A DNA stretch of 57,267 bases from NCBI GenBank assembly GCA_015680685.1, contig MNCI01020385.1:1-57267 (forward strand), in the 5' to 3' direction. The DNA comes from Gnetum montanum. Lineage: Eukaryota; Streptophyta; Gnetopsida; Gnetales; Gnetaceae. Positions 1 to 11,817 of this stretch are shown in pieces (the stretch's first letter is position 1; every line of letters starts with the position of its first letter). A model generated the notes under the pieces. That model saw only the letters and a list, made by a program, of their open reading frames with translations, had not been told where the DNA came from and ran no database searches. A program made the translations under genes and the position numbers.

Positions 1-230
1 GTTTACACTTAACACTATTAAGAGCCAACAATATCAGTTCATCTTCTACCTTATGAAGAGTTAAACCATACGTTTTTCACCTAACTAACTCTAAGTGGGA
101 AGATAATGATCATGAACTTAATATCAACTCACTAGTATACTTACATTGCTCATCTGCAGATCATAGTCTAGTTACACGTGAACACCTATGACTTATATGG
201 TTGAGTGTTGGAATACCCTAGCATTCATCA
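1..230 (+). repeat. Athila-type LTR, 3' end, opposite orientation
   Basis: Read in reverse complement, this block follows the U5 end of the E3 LTR (43592 to about 43820). Shared stretches include TTAAGTGTAAAC, AAGTTCATGATCATTATC and TCTTCCCACT, and the CCAACAC-CAACCATA block near the LTR edge. It ends with CATTCATCA at 230, like the CTCATCA edges of the other copies, but in + orientation. No tRNA-Asp primer site follows, so it is more likely a 3' LTR or solo LTR than a 5' LTR. The rest lies outside the window. Confidence 0.65.
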
Positions 231-2776
231 AATACATTGGGTATAGAACCCCTAAATGAATGATTAGTCATGCTAAGAGAATTGAAGATCATACTAAACT
301 AACATAGTGATAAGGAAGTAAAAGAAAAATATGGTGATACCATATCCAAAAGCAAAGTAAAGACATTAAGAATAGATGATAAATGAACTACTATATATCA
401 CCTATATATACGATAGCAAACTAAAAGCTACAACCAAACTAAAAAGAGACAATATAGCTTATGAATCTAAAAATGACACATAGCCATAAATATTCAGTAG
501 TATTAATATGTATAGTAGTAATAAAAATATCCATGATTAAAATATATAATTAATGATAAATATATAAACTAGTACATGTCTAGAAATGTTATAATATAAA
601 AAAGTGATAATAATATGAAAGTTGAAAAAATAAACATGCAAAACATCTAAAAATTAGCAACAAATGTTAAGAGATCTCGTTGCTCCACCTAGCCCAAAAT
701 AAATGAGGGAGTCAATATAAACTAAGTAGAAAAACTTATCACCTTCTTTAGTTGGTTCGAGGACAAGTTTCATGGTGGCTAGATGATGAAGTCATTTAGT
801 GGCATTTTATAGGTCAATTGTAAGTCATGTAATTAGAAAGTATTTCACATCTTGTGTTTGCAGTTTTCATGTGCATGGTTAAGGTTTCTATATTCTAGGT
901 TTGCATCTTAGATTTCAATATCACACTTCTACATGTCTTGGGCTTCATAGAATGTTTCTGACATCTTTCAAGCCACTTATGAACCTTCTAACATATTTTC
1001 TAGCATTCTGGCTTTTATTTGGAACTGTTAAGTAAAGTATGCTAGGAGGAGATATACTAACTACCCTACTTTAGCACACTTCCTATGTCAATGCATATGT
1101 GTTAAAGCACCCTCCTCCTATCAGGCTTGGTTTGGCCTCTTTGTCCACAATATGCATCTAGATTGCCTAGGCTGGGTTGATGAACCTCCATTAATACTTG
1201 GAAACTGGTGAACCTCTATCATTGTGATCTAAAAGCTACGTATACCCAGGATGAGCTCTCGTATATACACTAGGATAAATTTAATTTTATTTTGGCTTTT
1301 GGTATCTCATTTTATGAAGATCTCTTCCTCCCTTAGGTAAGTTGTTTTCTTCCCTATTTTTTGTGTGTTTTGAATTTTTTCTTTCATAAGTGTCACTAGG
1401 CTCTATCAAAGTACTATATTTCTTATGTAGCCCAGAATTAATTGGTTAATATGGAGTTTAGTGTTTGTGTAGTAAATAAAGTTGATGGTTTTCCTTTGTT
1501 CTATCATTGATGCCTTAAAATCTAAAACACTAAAAATATTTATTTAATTTCTATTTCATTAAGATGTAATAATTCGTTCTTATCAAAAGAGATCATAACT
1601 ATATGGTATAGTGTTGGGCCATCTAGACAGTGATGAAGAACCATTTTATTGCATTCCATGTATGGTGCTTCACCTAACCCCAAGAGTGATTGTGACACAA
1701 GCATTACATCTATCCCCACGAGGGATTGCAATGCATGTATGTTTATTATGGTTTTATTCTTATATTCATAAAACCCATAAAAATTATCAAACATAAGATT
1801 ATAAATATTATCTCTATCTTCCACTGTGGCAACACAGGTTCTTATTTGTATTATACGTATTATAATAGCTTTCACATTTATTGAACATAATGATATACAT
1901 GAGTGTTCTTGGTAATCCACTCAACATTAACTTTAAAGCTTATGACCAGATTCCACTAGATTCTGTATGATAAATTCTATAGATCAAAATTGGTGAAACC
2001 CCATGTTGGCAAACAACATATGTCAATAGAGAAAAAACATACCAAACAATATCAATCACACATCATACATAGATCTCGACATCAAATGAATGCTAATAAG
2101 TTAATTTATCCACTTAAATCCATCAACCTATAAATAAGAGGGCTAACACACACTACACATAATTCTAAATGTGTAAATTGTTATCATGAGCATTTTCTGA
2201 ATCCAATGCGAAACTTTCATGCCCATGCATTTATTTATTAGTCTTAAACCAAACTACCAATACTAAAGGTGTCACACTAAATTCACCTCTAATATTTTGG
2301 AGGCATTGAATAAAGGATACATGAGTCATGGATCACCCTCTTCTATAGGATGGAGCTTACAATGAGAACCACATTGATGCATCCTAGCATGAGTCAAATA
2401 TAAAACATTTTCAAGGAGCCCATATCCAACCAACCATCCAACTTAGTGATAGCTCTTGACAAATAATAAACATTTGAGCATTCATAGACTTACAAACCAA
2501 ACGATAATGATGGAGGAACAAAATAAATAGGCAAAGCATTCAAACAACTAAAACTTCAATATGAACCAATGATAAATTCCAAGATTAAATCTAACAATCC
2601 AATATGTTCCAAACCAACCAAATAGTGTAAAATAATATTGAAAGCATCAAAATGTGTCAAACTATGCTCTAATGATAAGATAGTTTAGAAAATAGAAAAA
2701 TCATAACATCAAAACCTCACAATGAGGCATGGTAGTTCATCACAACTTGTGGTTTCATTAGAAAAATCATCAATAG
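231..2776. other. Unassigned AT-rich flank
   Basis: No gene is recognised. The longest open frame (1540-1920, - strand, 126 codons) has no motif I know, and its composition is like its surroundings. An imperfect direct repeat with CCCCA-GAG-GATTG cores lies at about 1678-1735. The block ends at a single N. Confidence 0.5.
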
Positions 2777-2777
2777 N
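2777..2777. other. Ambiguous base / probable contig join
   Basis: A lone N sits exactly where homology to the E1 LTR begins: 2778 onward matches 11097 onward, while the bases to its left do not match the remaining roughly 165 bases of the LTR. The left part of the 3' LTR of E1 is therefore missing, probably through an assembly join. Confidence 0.7.
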
Positions 2778-3340
2778 GTTGTATGGCTAATTATAATTGA
2801 GGCACAAGATTTGTATTATTTTATATTTTATTTCTCTATGATTAATAACAAGTTAAAATTTAATTTATGAACCACTTTAATTTATCTAATTGCTTATCAA
2901 TAACTAATTATCCTAACATAAGTATCTAATCCCACTTTCCGTGCACATCCTAAACATGTATAATGCTGCTGGGTTACAAAACATTAAGTCTTGTTGGGAT
3001 TACCAAGTGTCATGCACATGCTCGAAGTAGTCATACTTATGTGCTTAACTAATTTCTATTTAATCAAACTAGCTTACTTTAGCTTAATTACTTGAAAGCA
3101 TTAAAAGAAATTTCATAAAATATTAAATGCATAAATAAAGTATTTAAGCTAGCCAAGGTGCTACAAGGTTTGATCAAAAATATTGTCTTTATTGGTACAC
3201 ACACCACAATGCTTAGGTACAGGCACTTAATGACTTCTACTATAGGCACTTTGGAAAATATTCTAACTCTAGAGAAAACAAACTATAAGAGCTTTGCTAT
3301 ACTATGACAAAACTATTTCCAAACCATGTGCCCAAGCACT

Positions 3341-3350
3341 ATATTTATAA
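3341..3350 (-). promoter_or_regulatory. TATA box in E1 3' LTR
   Basis: Reads TTATAAATAT on the - strand, at the same place as the TATA boxes of the other LTRs. Everything downstream of it within the LTR is R-U5. Confidence 0.6.
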
Positions 3351-3401
3351 GTTGGCACATACCCCGTGATATCGAATATTCAACATCACATCTTAGGACC
3401 C

Positions 3402-3421
3402 GATATTGGGTAGCCAATATC
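3402..3421. repeat. Perfect 8-bp hairpin in E1 U3
   Basis: Arms GATATTGG (3402-3409) and CCAATATC (3414-3421) with a 4-base loop, upstream of the TATA box. A second short palindrome, GATAC-CCG-GTATC, lies at 3437-3449. Possible promoter element; function inferred only from position. Confidence 0.5.
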
Positions 3422-3475
3422 AAGGCTTTGATATTGGATACCCGGTATCGAAGCTAGACCAAACACTATTCATCA

Positions 3476-3485
3476 TCCCTCCATG
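3476..3485 (-). other. E1 polypurine tract
   Basis: Reads CATGGAGGGA on the - strand, directly against the 3' LTR. Such a tract primes plus-strand DNA synthesis. E2 and E3 have G-rich runs at the same place. Confidence 0.6.
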
Positions 3486-4849
3486 ACTGAATGAAAACTC
3501 GTTCTCAAGTAAACAAAATGAGGAACAAGTTATTTACAAAATATTGTGAAGGTATGGGATTATTAACTAACATACAAACTGACTCAAACAGAATAGGCAG
3601 ACTCTAAGTGCCTGAGTGTATAGATTTAAAATCTTTTACAAATTGGATTTTCATGATAATAGAATTGAACACCCTAGACAAATTGACATCCAACTCCTCT
3701 ACCAGCAGAAGAGCAAGGGAGAAGATTCATTGATCATGAAGGGTCCTCATCACATGGTGTTGACACTTCTTCCTTGGTGAAGATAGTCCTACTTCTAGTC
3801 CACACTTTCCACTATAATCATAAAAAAATCATGGATTAGTGTGCAATTTGTAACATATAGCTTTTAGGTACCTTGTCTCATCAATGGTTACACTTGGCTA
3901 GGTTGTGATTATGGTAGATTGATTCCATTAATAGTGTTAGTGAAAAGGCTGAAAAATAGGGTGAAATGGATAAGCGGTCCATTAAATTCTGAAAAGCTCA
4001 AACGTGATGAATTTCTTAAAGAGGGTTTAAGATTTCACAGCAAATAAAAAGAGGATTTCACTAAAAAAAACATTGTGAAGATGCACACAATTGGATGTCA
4101 TTTATGGGGAACACAAAAGGATTTGATGATGAGCATGTCCAAGGGCAAAGAACTTAACTAACCCAACCAAAAGGTATGTAAGTGCATCCTTCCCAAAGCA
4201 GGCACATGCCCTTTATTACCCTTCCATAACTACAAACTAAGGAATCTTTGGTCCCTGTTGGTGATTAATGATTATGGAAAGTTAAGTACAAAAACTCGAA
4301 AGAAACTACCTAAGAATTTAGACACATCAAACTAAGAAATCAAACCAAAACATGAAACTAGTAGTAAGGTGAGACATGGAAAGCATAGATGGATGAGAGA
4401 GTGTGTGTGTGGAATGGAGTTCCTGATTAAGTTCACATGAAGTCCCTTGTGAATTTTATGGTTAAATGATCTAATAAAATTCATCCTTAGTCTAGAACAA
4501 AATCAACCAAGTTCAGTGACATTGCCATTCTAAGACTAGTTCACCCCACTAAGACACAAGAGTGCTCCCATAGAACAACCACCATTCCTTATTAAAGAAG
4601 AAAAGAGAAGTAGGAAGTGAGAAAGCACCTTAGTTAGAGGGGACCTTCAGGCATGGGTAACATGTCTTTCTAGTCCCATAACCAGTTCTTGTAGCCTATT
4701 TATTTTGTCTAAGGGATGTGCTTTAAATTTCTATCAGTTTTTTTTTTCTTTTTTTTGGATGATGGGAACCACACCATGTAAAGACTTATTCAACTTCCTA
4801 TTATGGGAACCACACCATGTAAAGACATGAAATTTGACTTTTCTAATTC
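3486..4849 (-). other. E1 region between integrase and 3' LTR, with deletions
   Basis: Non-coding now. 3486-3815 matches the E2 sequence next to its 3' LTR (from 13591), while 3820 onward matches E2 from about 16670, so the whole post-pol ORF has been removed. It keeps the conserved CATGGGTAACATG block at 4652-4664. It also has a tandem duplication of a 24-base unit (4762-4785 and 4803-4826) beside a T-run, close to a second deletion relative to E2. Confidence 0.65.
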
Positions 4850-7800
4850 TAAGGTCATGTCACTTTTTCTTGGATGCCTTGTGCAACTCGTTAGATGATA
4901 GGACCACCAATTGATTTTTGTCTAGCAAGTTGAGATTCATTAATCTTTCTTTTTATGCTAGACTTAAGTCAAGGTCAAGGTCATAGGCTGTTGAAAGTGT
5001 ACGAAGCTTAGATTAAATAGGAAGTGGTGGTAATTTTCTGTACAGTAGCTCATAGGGAAAATAACCTATAGGAAGTTTCCATGTTGAGCGGTAGGCCCAA
5101 AGTGCATCATTGAGTTTTGTACTCTAGTCTTTCCTAAAATTGTTGATAGTTCTTATTAGGATCTTTGTGATTTCCCTATTAGTAACCTTAGCTTAACCAT
5201 TGGCTTGGAACTGGTAGGGTATTGCTAGTTTATGTTCAACCCCCAAAAGTTGCATAAGCTTCCAAAAGGTAGTACCTGTAAAATGGGTTCCATTGTTAGA
5301 TATTAATGCACATCGCATACCAAACTTGTTTACAACATTTTTTTGTACAAACCAAGTAGTAGTAGAAGATGTATAGTCGCTAACAGCTATTGCTCCTACC
5401 TATTTCATACAATAGTCAACAATGACTATGATGTACACCTTTCAATTTGACATGGACGTGATGGAACCCATGAAATCAATGCCCCAGATGTCGAAGGGTT
5501 CCAGTGATTCAATCCATTGTTGAGGTTCCTCCATTCAAGTAGTCATTTCATCATCTCATTGGTAACATTCAATGGAGTGGATAAATTAGTAAGCATCTTT
5601 AAATATTATTGGCCAATAATACCCTGCCATCAGGATTTTAATGGTTGTGCACATCCTAACATAGTGGCCTCCACAAGGGCCTTCATGAGCATCTTGGAGA
5701 ATGCACAGTTGATTAGCATCAAGGACACACCAACAAATCAGGCCACCGATGCACACCTTGTAGAGGTGTCTATTAATCTCCATGAAGCATTTTACCTAGT
5801 GAAAAAACTATTATTTCTTTTGGTGGTCCAAACCTTGTGGCATCTCTTGAGTGAGAAGATAGGTGAGAATGCCATCATACCATTTAGGCTCAGTGTGCAA
5901 TTGTCTAGTTATAGCCTCATCAAAGAGGAGTTCATCAGGAAATAGATTAGATAATGATCCTTCCTCCTCTTTATTATCCCATTACAGCTGAGATAAGTGA
6001 TCAACAACCACATTCTCAGTTCCTTTTCGATCTACCATTATAAGATTGAATTCCTATGAGATCACTAGCCACTGTATGACATAGGGGCTCACCATTAGCT
6101 TGTTCATCAAGAATCAAATCACATTATGGTCCATGTGCACAAACACTTTGTATCCATACACATAATGCCTAAACTTTTCTAGGTCAAACACCACTACCAT
6201 TAATTCTTTTTCTATGGTGGTGTAGTTCAATTGTGCATCCACAATGCTTCAACTTGCACAATGGATGTAATATAGATGTTTCTTGTCATCCAACTGCATA
6301 AGAAAAACTCCCAAGGCATAATTTGATACATCCATCATAACATGAAATGGTCTAGACTAGTCAAATGCTTGTAAAATAATAGTTTCTACAAGTTTCTCCT
6401 TTAGCTATTGGAATGCTTTCTCACATTCCTTGGTCCAGACAAATGAAGCATCTTTCTTTGTTAACTTAACCAAAAATTTTGTAATCTTAGAAAAATTCTC
6501 TATGAATCACTAGTAGTAGCTAGTGTGTTCAAGGAATAATTGAACATCTTTGAAGATTTTTGGTTAATGGGTAATTCCTTGGATGACCATTATTTTTTTA
6601 GGGTCTACCTCAATTCTTGCTTGTGAGATTCGATGCCTTAATACAATGCCCTCCTAGACCATCAAATGACTTTTTTTCCAATTAAGCCATAGATTTTTTT
6701 TAAAACATTTGTTTAGTACTTGCTTAAGATAGTCCAGGGCTTGCTCAAATGTAGCTCCATAAGTAGAGAAGTCATCCATAAAGACTTCTACCCAGCTACC
6801 AATCTACTATTGAAAAATGTTTAAGACTAGGCATTGGAATGTAGTAGGAGCATTTCATAGACCAAAAGGCATCCTCCAATATGCAAAAGTCCCCCACTTA
6901 CTCGTGAATGTTATTTTGGCCTGGTCCTCTAGCATGATCTAGATTTGATTATAGCCACTATAGCCATCCATAAAACTATAGTAACAATGCCCAAATATTC
7001 TCTTTAACACCTGATCAATGAAAGGTAATGAAAAATGGTCCTTGAATGTTGCCATATTCAACAACTGAAAATCAATGTAGACCTGCCAATTGCCACCTTT
7101 CTTTGGCACAATCACAAGTGGGCTAACCCACTCACTATCTACCAATGGGATAGATAAACCCCACCTTGAGGAGCTGTTCAATTTCCTCCTTGATGCTTTG
7201 CTTCAGTTTGGGATTCAATTACCTCTATGGCTACCTCTTTGGCTTCATGGCTAGATTAGTATAGATACGATGCTAGCATATCCTAGAATCAATTCCTGTG
7301 AGTTTGCGATATGACCAAGCAAAGGTTGCTGACCATTTTTCAACTACATTCAATAGAGTCCTTTTCTATTCTAGAGTAAGATTTCCATTAATTATTACCA
7401 ACTTTCCATTTTTTAAGAATACATATACCATAACAGTAGGTAGAGTGTTTAGCTCAAGGGGCTCTTGCTTGAAATTTTCAGGAATTTCCAACTCTCCCCA
7501 ATAGGTATCATCATTTGCATTTTCAGAGAGTTGGTGCTGAACTTGCTCTAGTTCATCCATGCCCATGACATATGCACATGGTAGGCTCTCAATAGGTTCC
7601 ATGCAAAGTGTGCTACTTTTAGGATCAATGGTCAACCACTGGGTGCCTTCTTGTTTTGTGGTTGCTGCATCTAGACACCTTTGAATACTTACTTCAAATG
7701 CACATTACTTGCATGCAAAAATGAATGCTTATATGCATAATTGCACCAGGTATCATTATATGCACCATGTATCATTATATGCAATGCATGGAACTCACTT

Positions 7801-8244
7801 CTTCTTGATCTTTCTAAATGCATGTTCCTTATATATTTCCAAGGAAAAATCTCTCATGCCCATTCTAGCATCAATGGTGCTCAACCATGCCCTTTCCATG
7901 ATTATTGGAAACTCCTCTTTATAATTATCCACCTTAATTACTAGGAAATCAATAGGATAAGACCACCCATAGACACTGCTCACAATGTCCTCTACTAGTC
8001 CCAATTAGAATAGTGATGGACTAGGCTACCAATTCTAATCTAATATTGCTCTTCTTATGAGGAGGTAGGTCCATGCAGTATACATCTCATGAAAAATCAA
8101 GTTGACACTAGAACATAGATCAAAAAGAGCTTTACATGGCTCATTCCCAGAAATATATAAATAAGTAAGATGACTCCTAGGATCAACTAATTTCTTGGAA
8201 AGGTTGCCAGCCCAAATCCAATCAAATACGGCATGAGTCAACAT
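4850..8244 (-). pseudogene. pol: E1 pol (protease, RT, RNase H, integrase), decayed
   Basis: Protease lies at about 8244-7795: the active-site region reads KALFDLCSSVNLI (usual D-[ST]-G spoiled) and is followed by PIDFLVIKVDNYKEEFPII. RT lies at about 7260-6640: SPLVIVPKKGGNWQVYIDF, DHFSLPFIDQVL and FMDGYSGYNQI, with the FMDD motif at 6771-6782. RNase H follows at about 6480-5990. Integrase starts with an HHCC-type region (5586-5783: HEGPCGGHY, GYYWPIIFKDA). Its core has DIWGIDFMG, but the second Asp is Asn (ISNNGTHF) and the Glu is Lys. Several in-frame stops and frameshifts break the reading, and the C-terminus of integrase is lost in a deletion. In life it would have made and inserted the element's DNA copy. 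Confidence 0.88.
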
Positions 8245-8299
8245 AATAGTATGGATTCAAGGTGTGATTTGATTTAAAGGGGACTTGAAGGAACTAGGT

Positions 8300-10775
8300 A
8301 TAGAGGGAGATGAAAGAGAAAGGTTGTCAACCACATGTATATGTGAAGGCTTAGGTGGACTGTGGGGTTGAAAGAAAGGTCTTTTCCGTGATCTAGTGTC
8401 CAAACCACTTAGTTGAGGAACCAATTGTAAATTAACAACCCTGATAGCATTGTGGTGCTCTGATTGGGCTAGAAGTTTATCCTACATAGATGGAGCAAGT
8501 GGTAAATGTGTTGAGGATGGAGGAACATGTGGAGGAATAGGAGGAGGAGGAGGATAAAAGATGGAATCCCTCCTTGAATGTGGATAATGAGTCTGATAAT
8601 AGTCAAGAGGATAGTAGTGAGGTTCAAAAGAAGAAACGTGACCGGAAGAGTCACATGAAGATAGGGATTACTGAGGGTAATACCCATATGGATTAGGTTG
8701 TCTATAAGGATATCGCTACCTTGGTAGTGCCAATGCCTATGACTATGGTTGTTTCCACTACTGATATTGCTCATATGGTTGCAATGGAGGTCCACTTGGA
8801 TAATATTTTTGTTGCTAATGGAATTGCCTATGATTGCCTTGAGGATAAGACAATCTTCTGGGTGCTTTCCTTTGTGCTAGTTGTGGATTCAAAGCGTACA
8901 CCCCAAACTCTTGTAAGTGCGACACAATTGGGAAACATCCCTTAGGATGTTCATAATGGTAGATGTCACACCCACCATCATCATTAGATTCAGTCTCTGA
9001 AACTTCTCCTACTATAGCAATCTTGCCCTTACCTCTTTGATTGGCATGTTCAGCTTCCTTGTGTCTCCTATGATCATGATCACTACCTTGTTCTTTAGAC
9101 TCTTCAGCAATTTTTAGAATAGCTTGAAATTTGCTATCAATGGAGTCCCATAATTGATCTACCTCAGCAAAAATTTCTAAACTAAATTTTTAAAGTGGTA
9201 AGGTTTTCCTATTCACTACCTCATCAAGTAATGATTCCTTCTCACTATTATAAAACTAAATTTCCCTCTTGCAAATGGAAGGATCGTGGTTGTATTCCTC
9301 TACACTTCGTGTTTTCTCAACTCTCCTTCTTCTTTTGCTACCTACTCAATCAGCCTTTGGATCTGATGGGCTCTTAATTTTTGACAATCGCCCTTGGGCA
9401 TAAATGCCAAGAGTTCTCCTCATTTCTAGTCAAATCCCATCTATGATATGACAAAGTTATTCCAATTGAGAGTAACCATGGACTAGACATATGTGCAATA
9501 TGGAATAGTATCAGTCTATGGTAGCATCCAAGGGTTCATGTGTCCCTTTCTTCCATCCTTGGATCTGCCTCCTCAAGTTGGACACTTAAGAGTACATCTA
9601 ATACTTGTCATTGAATAGTTCAAGCATGGTACTCCACTATCAAATTAATTCCAATTCTAAGGACTAATGCCAGCTTTCTACTTCTTTAATGACTATCTTA
9701 GGAAACAACTTAAGCTTTTGCCAAGCATTTTCTATATTTTGCAAGGCACAAGCATCGTGGAAATCTTAAAGATAATTCTATGGATTTGAGTTATATCTCC
9801 ATTCAAACCTAGGGATATTGTTCATGTCTAGAATCTTAATCTAACTATCCTTAATGTACCTTATAAGAATTCGCACTACCTTCGCAATGTTTAGCATGCT
9901 TCAGGTAGCAAGTAAATACTTATTGAGGCCATGATTCTGATGCCTATGATGCCCTTTGCTACCACTTCATTTATGATGATGATTATCTCTTTAATGCCTG
10001 CACCCCTATTCTTGACTTGTTTGATGGTTCCTTTGATCATCTCAGTCTCATCAACCACCTCCATTACGATCATGCCCCCTACGGTTACACACAGAGCCAA
10101 AACAGGAAGAATATGATGATGAAGGTAAAGAGAAAGGATGCCTAGCACCATCATGGTGCCTACTACCCCCTCTTTGATGATCATGGCCATGATCATGATC
10201 ATATTTCTTGTCTGCATCACTACCTTGACTATCCTCCTTAGATCCTCGCTTATCATTGGATCCATTCTTGCTAGAACCTAAATTATGGACTATAGACTGC
10301 AAGTTCTAGTTCTAACCTCCTTCACCAAAGTTAAAGAGAGAAATTTCACTAAATGAAAAACCCCAGAGAAGGTTTCTCCATCATTATTTTGGTACAGCAG
10401 GTATGAAAAATCATTGAACCACTTCCCCTTCACAGATTCATAGCATTGTTCTAGCTATCGATCCCTTAGATGTTATGCCCAAGTGGGATGATAATCCCTG
10501 GCATTACTATCTTGCACAACATATTCAACATGAAGTCCCTAGAGACCCAATCGTATAAGAGTGTGTTGGAGCATCACAAGAATAGATCATTTGGGTGGCA
10601 ACACAATGTTGTCCTCCATGTCACGCAACCACAGTAGTTCATCCTAGTGTAGGATAAAGGTAAAATTGGGTATATCCTCATCAAGATCAGCATATACCAC
10701 TCTATATTATTGGGACACCTACTGATGTACTTCATTAGACTTGGATGAAGAATCACTCCTATGAGAAGAAGATAT
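8300..10775 (-). pseudogene. gag: E1 gag, decayed
   Basis: The start aligns with the ATG of E2 gag (24806), but here ATG is ATA at 10773-10775. The N-terminal part shares DEDIPNFTFILH with E2 (DEFVPNFTCVLH). A Ser/His/Asp/Arg-rich, low-complexity stretch follows (about 10300-10050). The capsid-like part at about 9960-9400 has LKLFPK, W-S-L and an HEPLDA...HGYSQLE segment typical of the Retrotrans_gag fold. A compact zinc-knuckle-like motif sits near the end (8917-8970; see separate entry). Stops and frameshifts throughout. Product would have been the particle-forming protein. Confidence 0.75.
8917..8970 (-). other. E1 compact Cys/His motif
   Basis: Reads CDIYHYEHPKGCFPIVSH. Aligned with E2 (CDICHCEHPKGCCPIMSH) and E3 it gives the consensus C-x2-C-x3-H-x3-C-C-x4-H, one residue shorter in two gaps than the usual retroviral CX2CX4HX4C knuckle. 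Here the second Cys is Tyr. It lies between the capsid-like and protease parts, where a nucleic-acid-binding knuckle is expected. Confidence 0.6.
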
Positions 10776-10914
10776 CTTGTGTTAAAATTAAAAACACAAT
10801 GTTATTTTTAAAATTTTTGTAGTTATTTTAAAGTATAATATAACTCTAAAGTTCATTCCAATGATTTTGAATAATTTTCACTAAATCCTAGATAGTGCAC
10901 GTAACAACTAAAAG

Positions 10915-10932
10915 TCCCCGATAATGACACCA
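10915..10932 (-). promoter_or_regulatory. E1 primer-binding site (tRNA-Asp type)
   Basis: On the - strand it reads TGGTGTCATTATCGGGGA, one base from the LTR edge. Against the complement of the plant tRNA-Asp 3' end (TGGCGCCGTTGCCGGGGA) it matches 13 of 18, and all five differences are C-to-T or G-to-A transitions, as expected from decay of methylated cytosines. A tRNA-Asp primer is known for Athila-group elements. Confidence 0.78.
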
Positions 10933-10933
10933 A

Positions 10934-11817
10934 TGATGAGCAGTGAGGTACCCCTACATCCAACCATACAAATCACAACTGTTCACACATGATCCAATCG
11001 AATTCTGCAAACCTTAAGTTCTTAAGTAAACTTGTTCCAATACGTGAAATCTAATCATGACAATCATTGTCTTCTCAACTATACTTGTGAACCTTAATTG
11101 TATGGTTAAGTATAATTGAGGGACATGATTTTTATTATTTTATATTTTATTTTTCTACAATTAATAATAAGTTAAAACTTAATTTATAACCACTTTAATT
11201 AATCTAATTGTTAATCAATAACTAACTATCCTAACATAAGTATCTGATCCCACTTTTTGTGCACATCTTGAACATGTATAACGCTACTAGGTTACCAAAC
11301 ATTAAGTGTTTCTAGGATTACCAAGCATCATGTGCATGCTTAAAGTGGTCATACTTATGTTATTAATTACTTTCTATTTAATCGAACTAGCTTACTTCAG
11401 CTTAATTACTTAGGAGCATCAAAGGAAATTGCATAAAACAAAAAATGCATAAATAAAGTATTTAAGCTAGCCAAGGTGCTGCAAGATTTGATCAAAAAGC
11501 TCATCTTTATTTTCACACACATTGTCATGCTCAAGTACAACAGTGTTTGAATAGAGATTCATACACTCAATAACTCCTACTGTGGGAACTTTGGGAAATA
11601 TTCTAACTCTAGAGAAAACAAACTATAAGAGCTCCACTATGCTATGAAAAAACTATCCCCAAACCATGTGCCCAAGCACTATATTTATAGGCTAGCACAT
11701 ACCCTACGATATTAGATATTCGACATCACATCTTGGGGCCTGATATCGAGTATCCAAAAAAACAAGGCTCTAATATCAGATACCCAATATCAAAGCTAGA
11801 AAAAATACTATTCATCA
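10934..11817 (-). repeat. E1 5' LTR
   Basis: 884 bases, starting TGATGAATAG and ending CTCATCA on the - strand. The TATA box CTATAAATAT is at 11681-11690, so U3 is only about 125 bases and R-U5 the rest. Its low edge (TGATGAGCAGTGAGGTA on the + strand) recurs in E2 and at 57233. Confidence 0.9.
11681..11690 (-). promoter_or_regulatory. TATA box in E1 5' LTR
   Basis: CTATAAATAT on the - strand; the ancestral promoter of the E1 genomic RNA. Confidence 0.6.

Larger units (their letters stand above)
2778..3475 (-). repeat. E1 3' LTR (truncated)
   Basis: Direct repeat of 11097-11817, sharing for example the CCTAACATAAGTATCT and CTCTAGAGAAAACAAACTAT blocks. It starts (- strand sense) TGATGAATAG at 3475, right beside the purine tract. 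U3 is short, about 125 bases before the TATA box. Confidence 0.88.
2778..11817 (-). mobile_element. E1: Athila-type Ty3/gypsy element, deletion derivative
   Basis: Left LTR 2778-3475 (truncated by the N) and right LTR 10934-11817 are direct repeats with the same TATA box and edge sequences. Between them, reading leftward, come a tRNA-Asp primer site, gag, protease, RT, RNase H, integrase and a purine tract. Order and strand show a - strand element whose 5' LTR is on the right. Compared with E2 it lacks about 2.7 kb near 3815 (the post-pol ORF) and about 0.9 kb near 4830 (the end of integrase and the spacer). Coding parts hold many stops and frameshifts, so it is dead. No target duplication can be read because the left end is missing. 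The Athila assignment rests on the primer site, the protease/RT/integrase motifs and the post-pol ORF of its relatives; a Tat-lineage placement is less likely. Confidence 0.88.

Noticed and set aside
1540-1920. 126-codon open frame on the - strand as a gene
   Set aside because: No domain, no coding-like composition, and surroundings are repeat flank; likely chance.
8721-8945. + strand open frames opposite gag in E1 (and 22702-23028 in E2) as antisense genes
   Set aside because: Their openness in both elements follows from the opposite gag codons; no independent signal.
9931-10116. Met/Ile-rich open frames opposite the Ser/His/Asp-rich part of E1 gag
   Set aside because: Mirror images of the low-complexity gag segment on the other strand.
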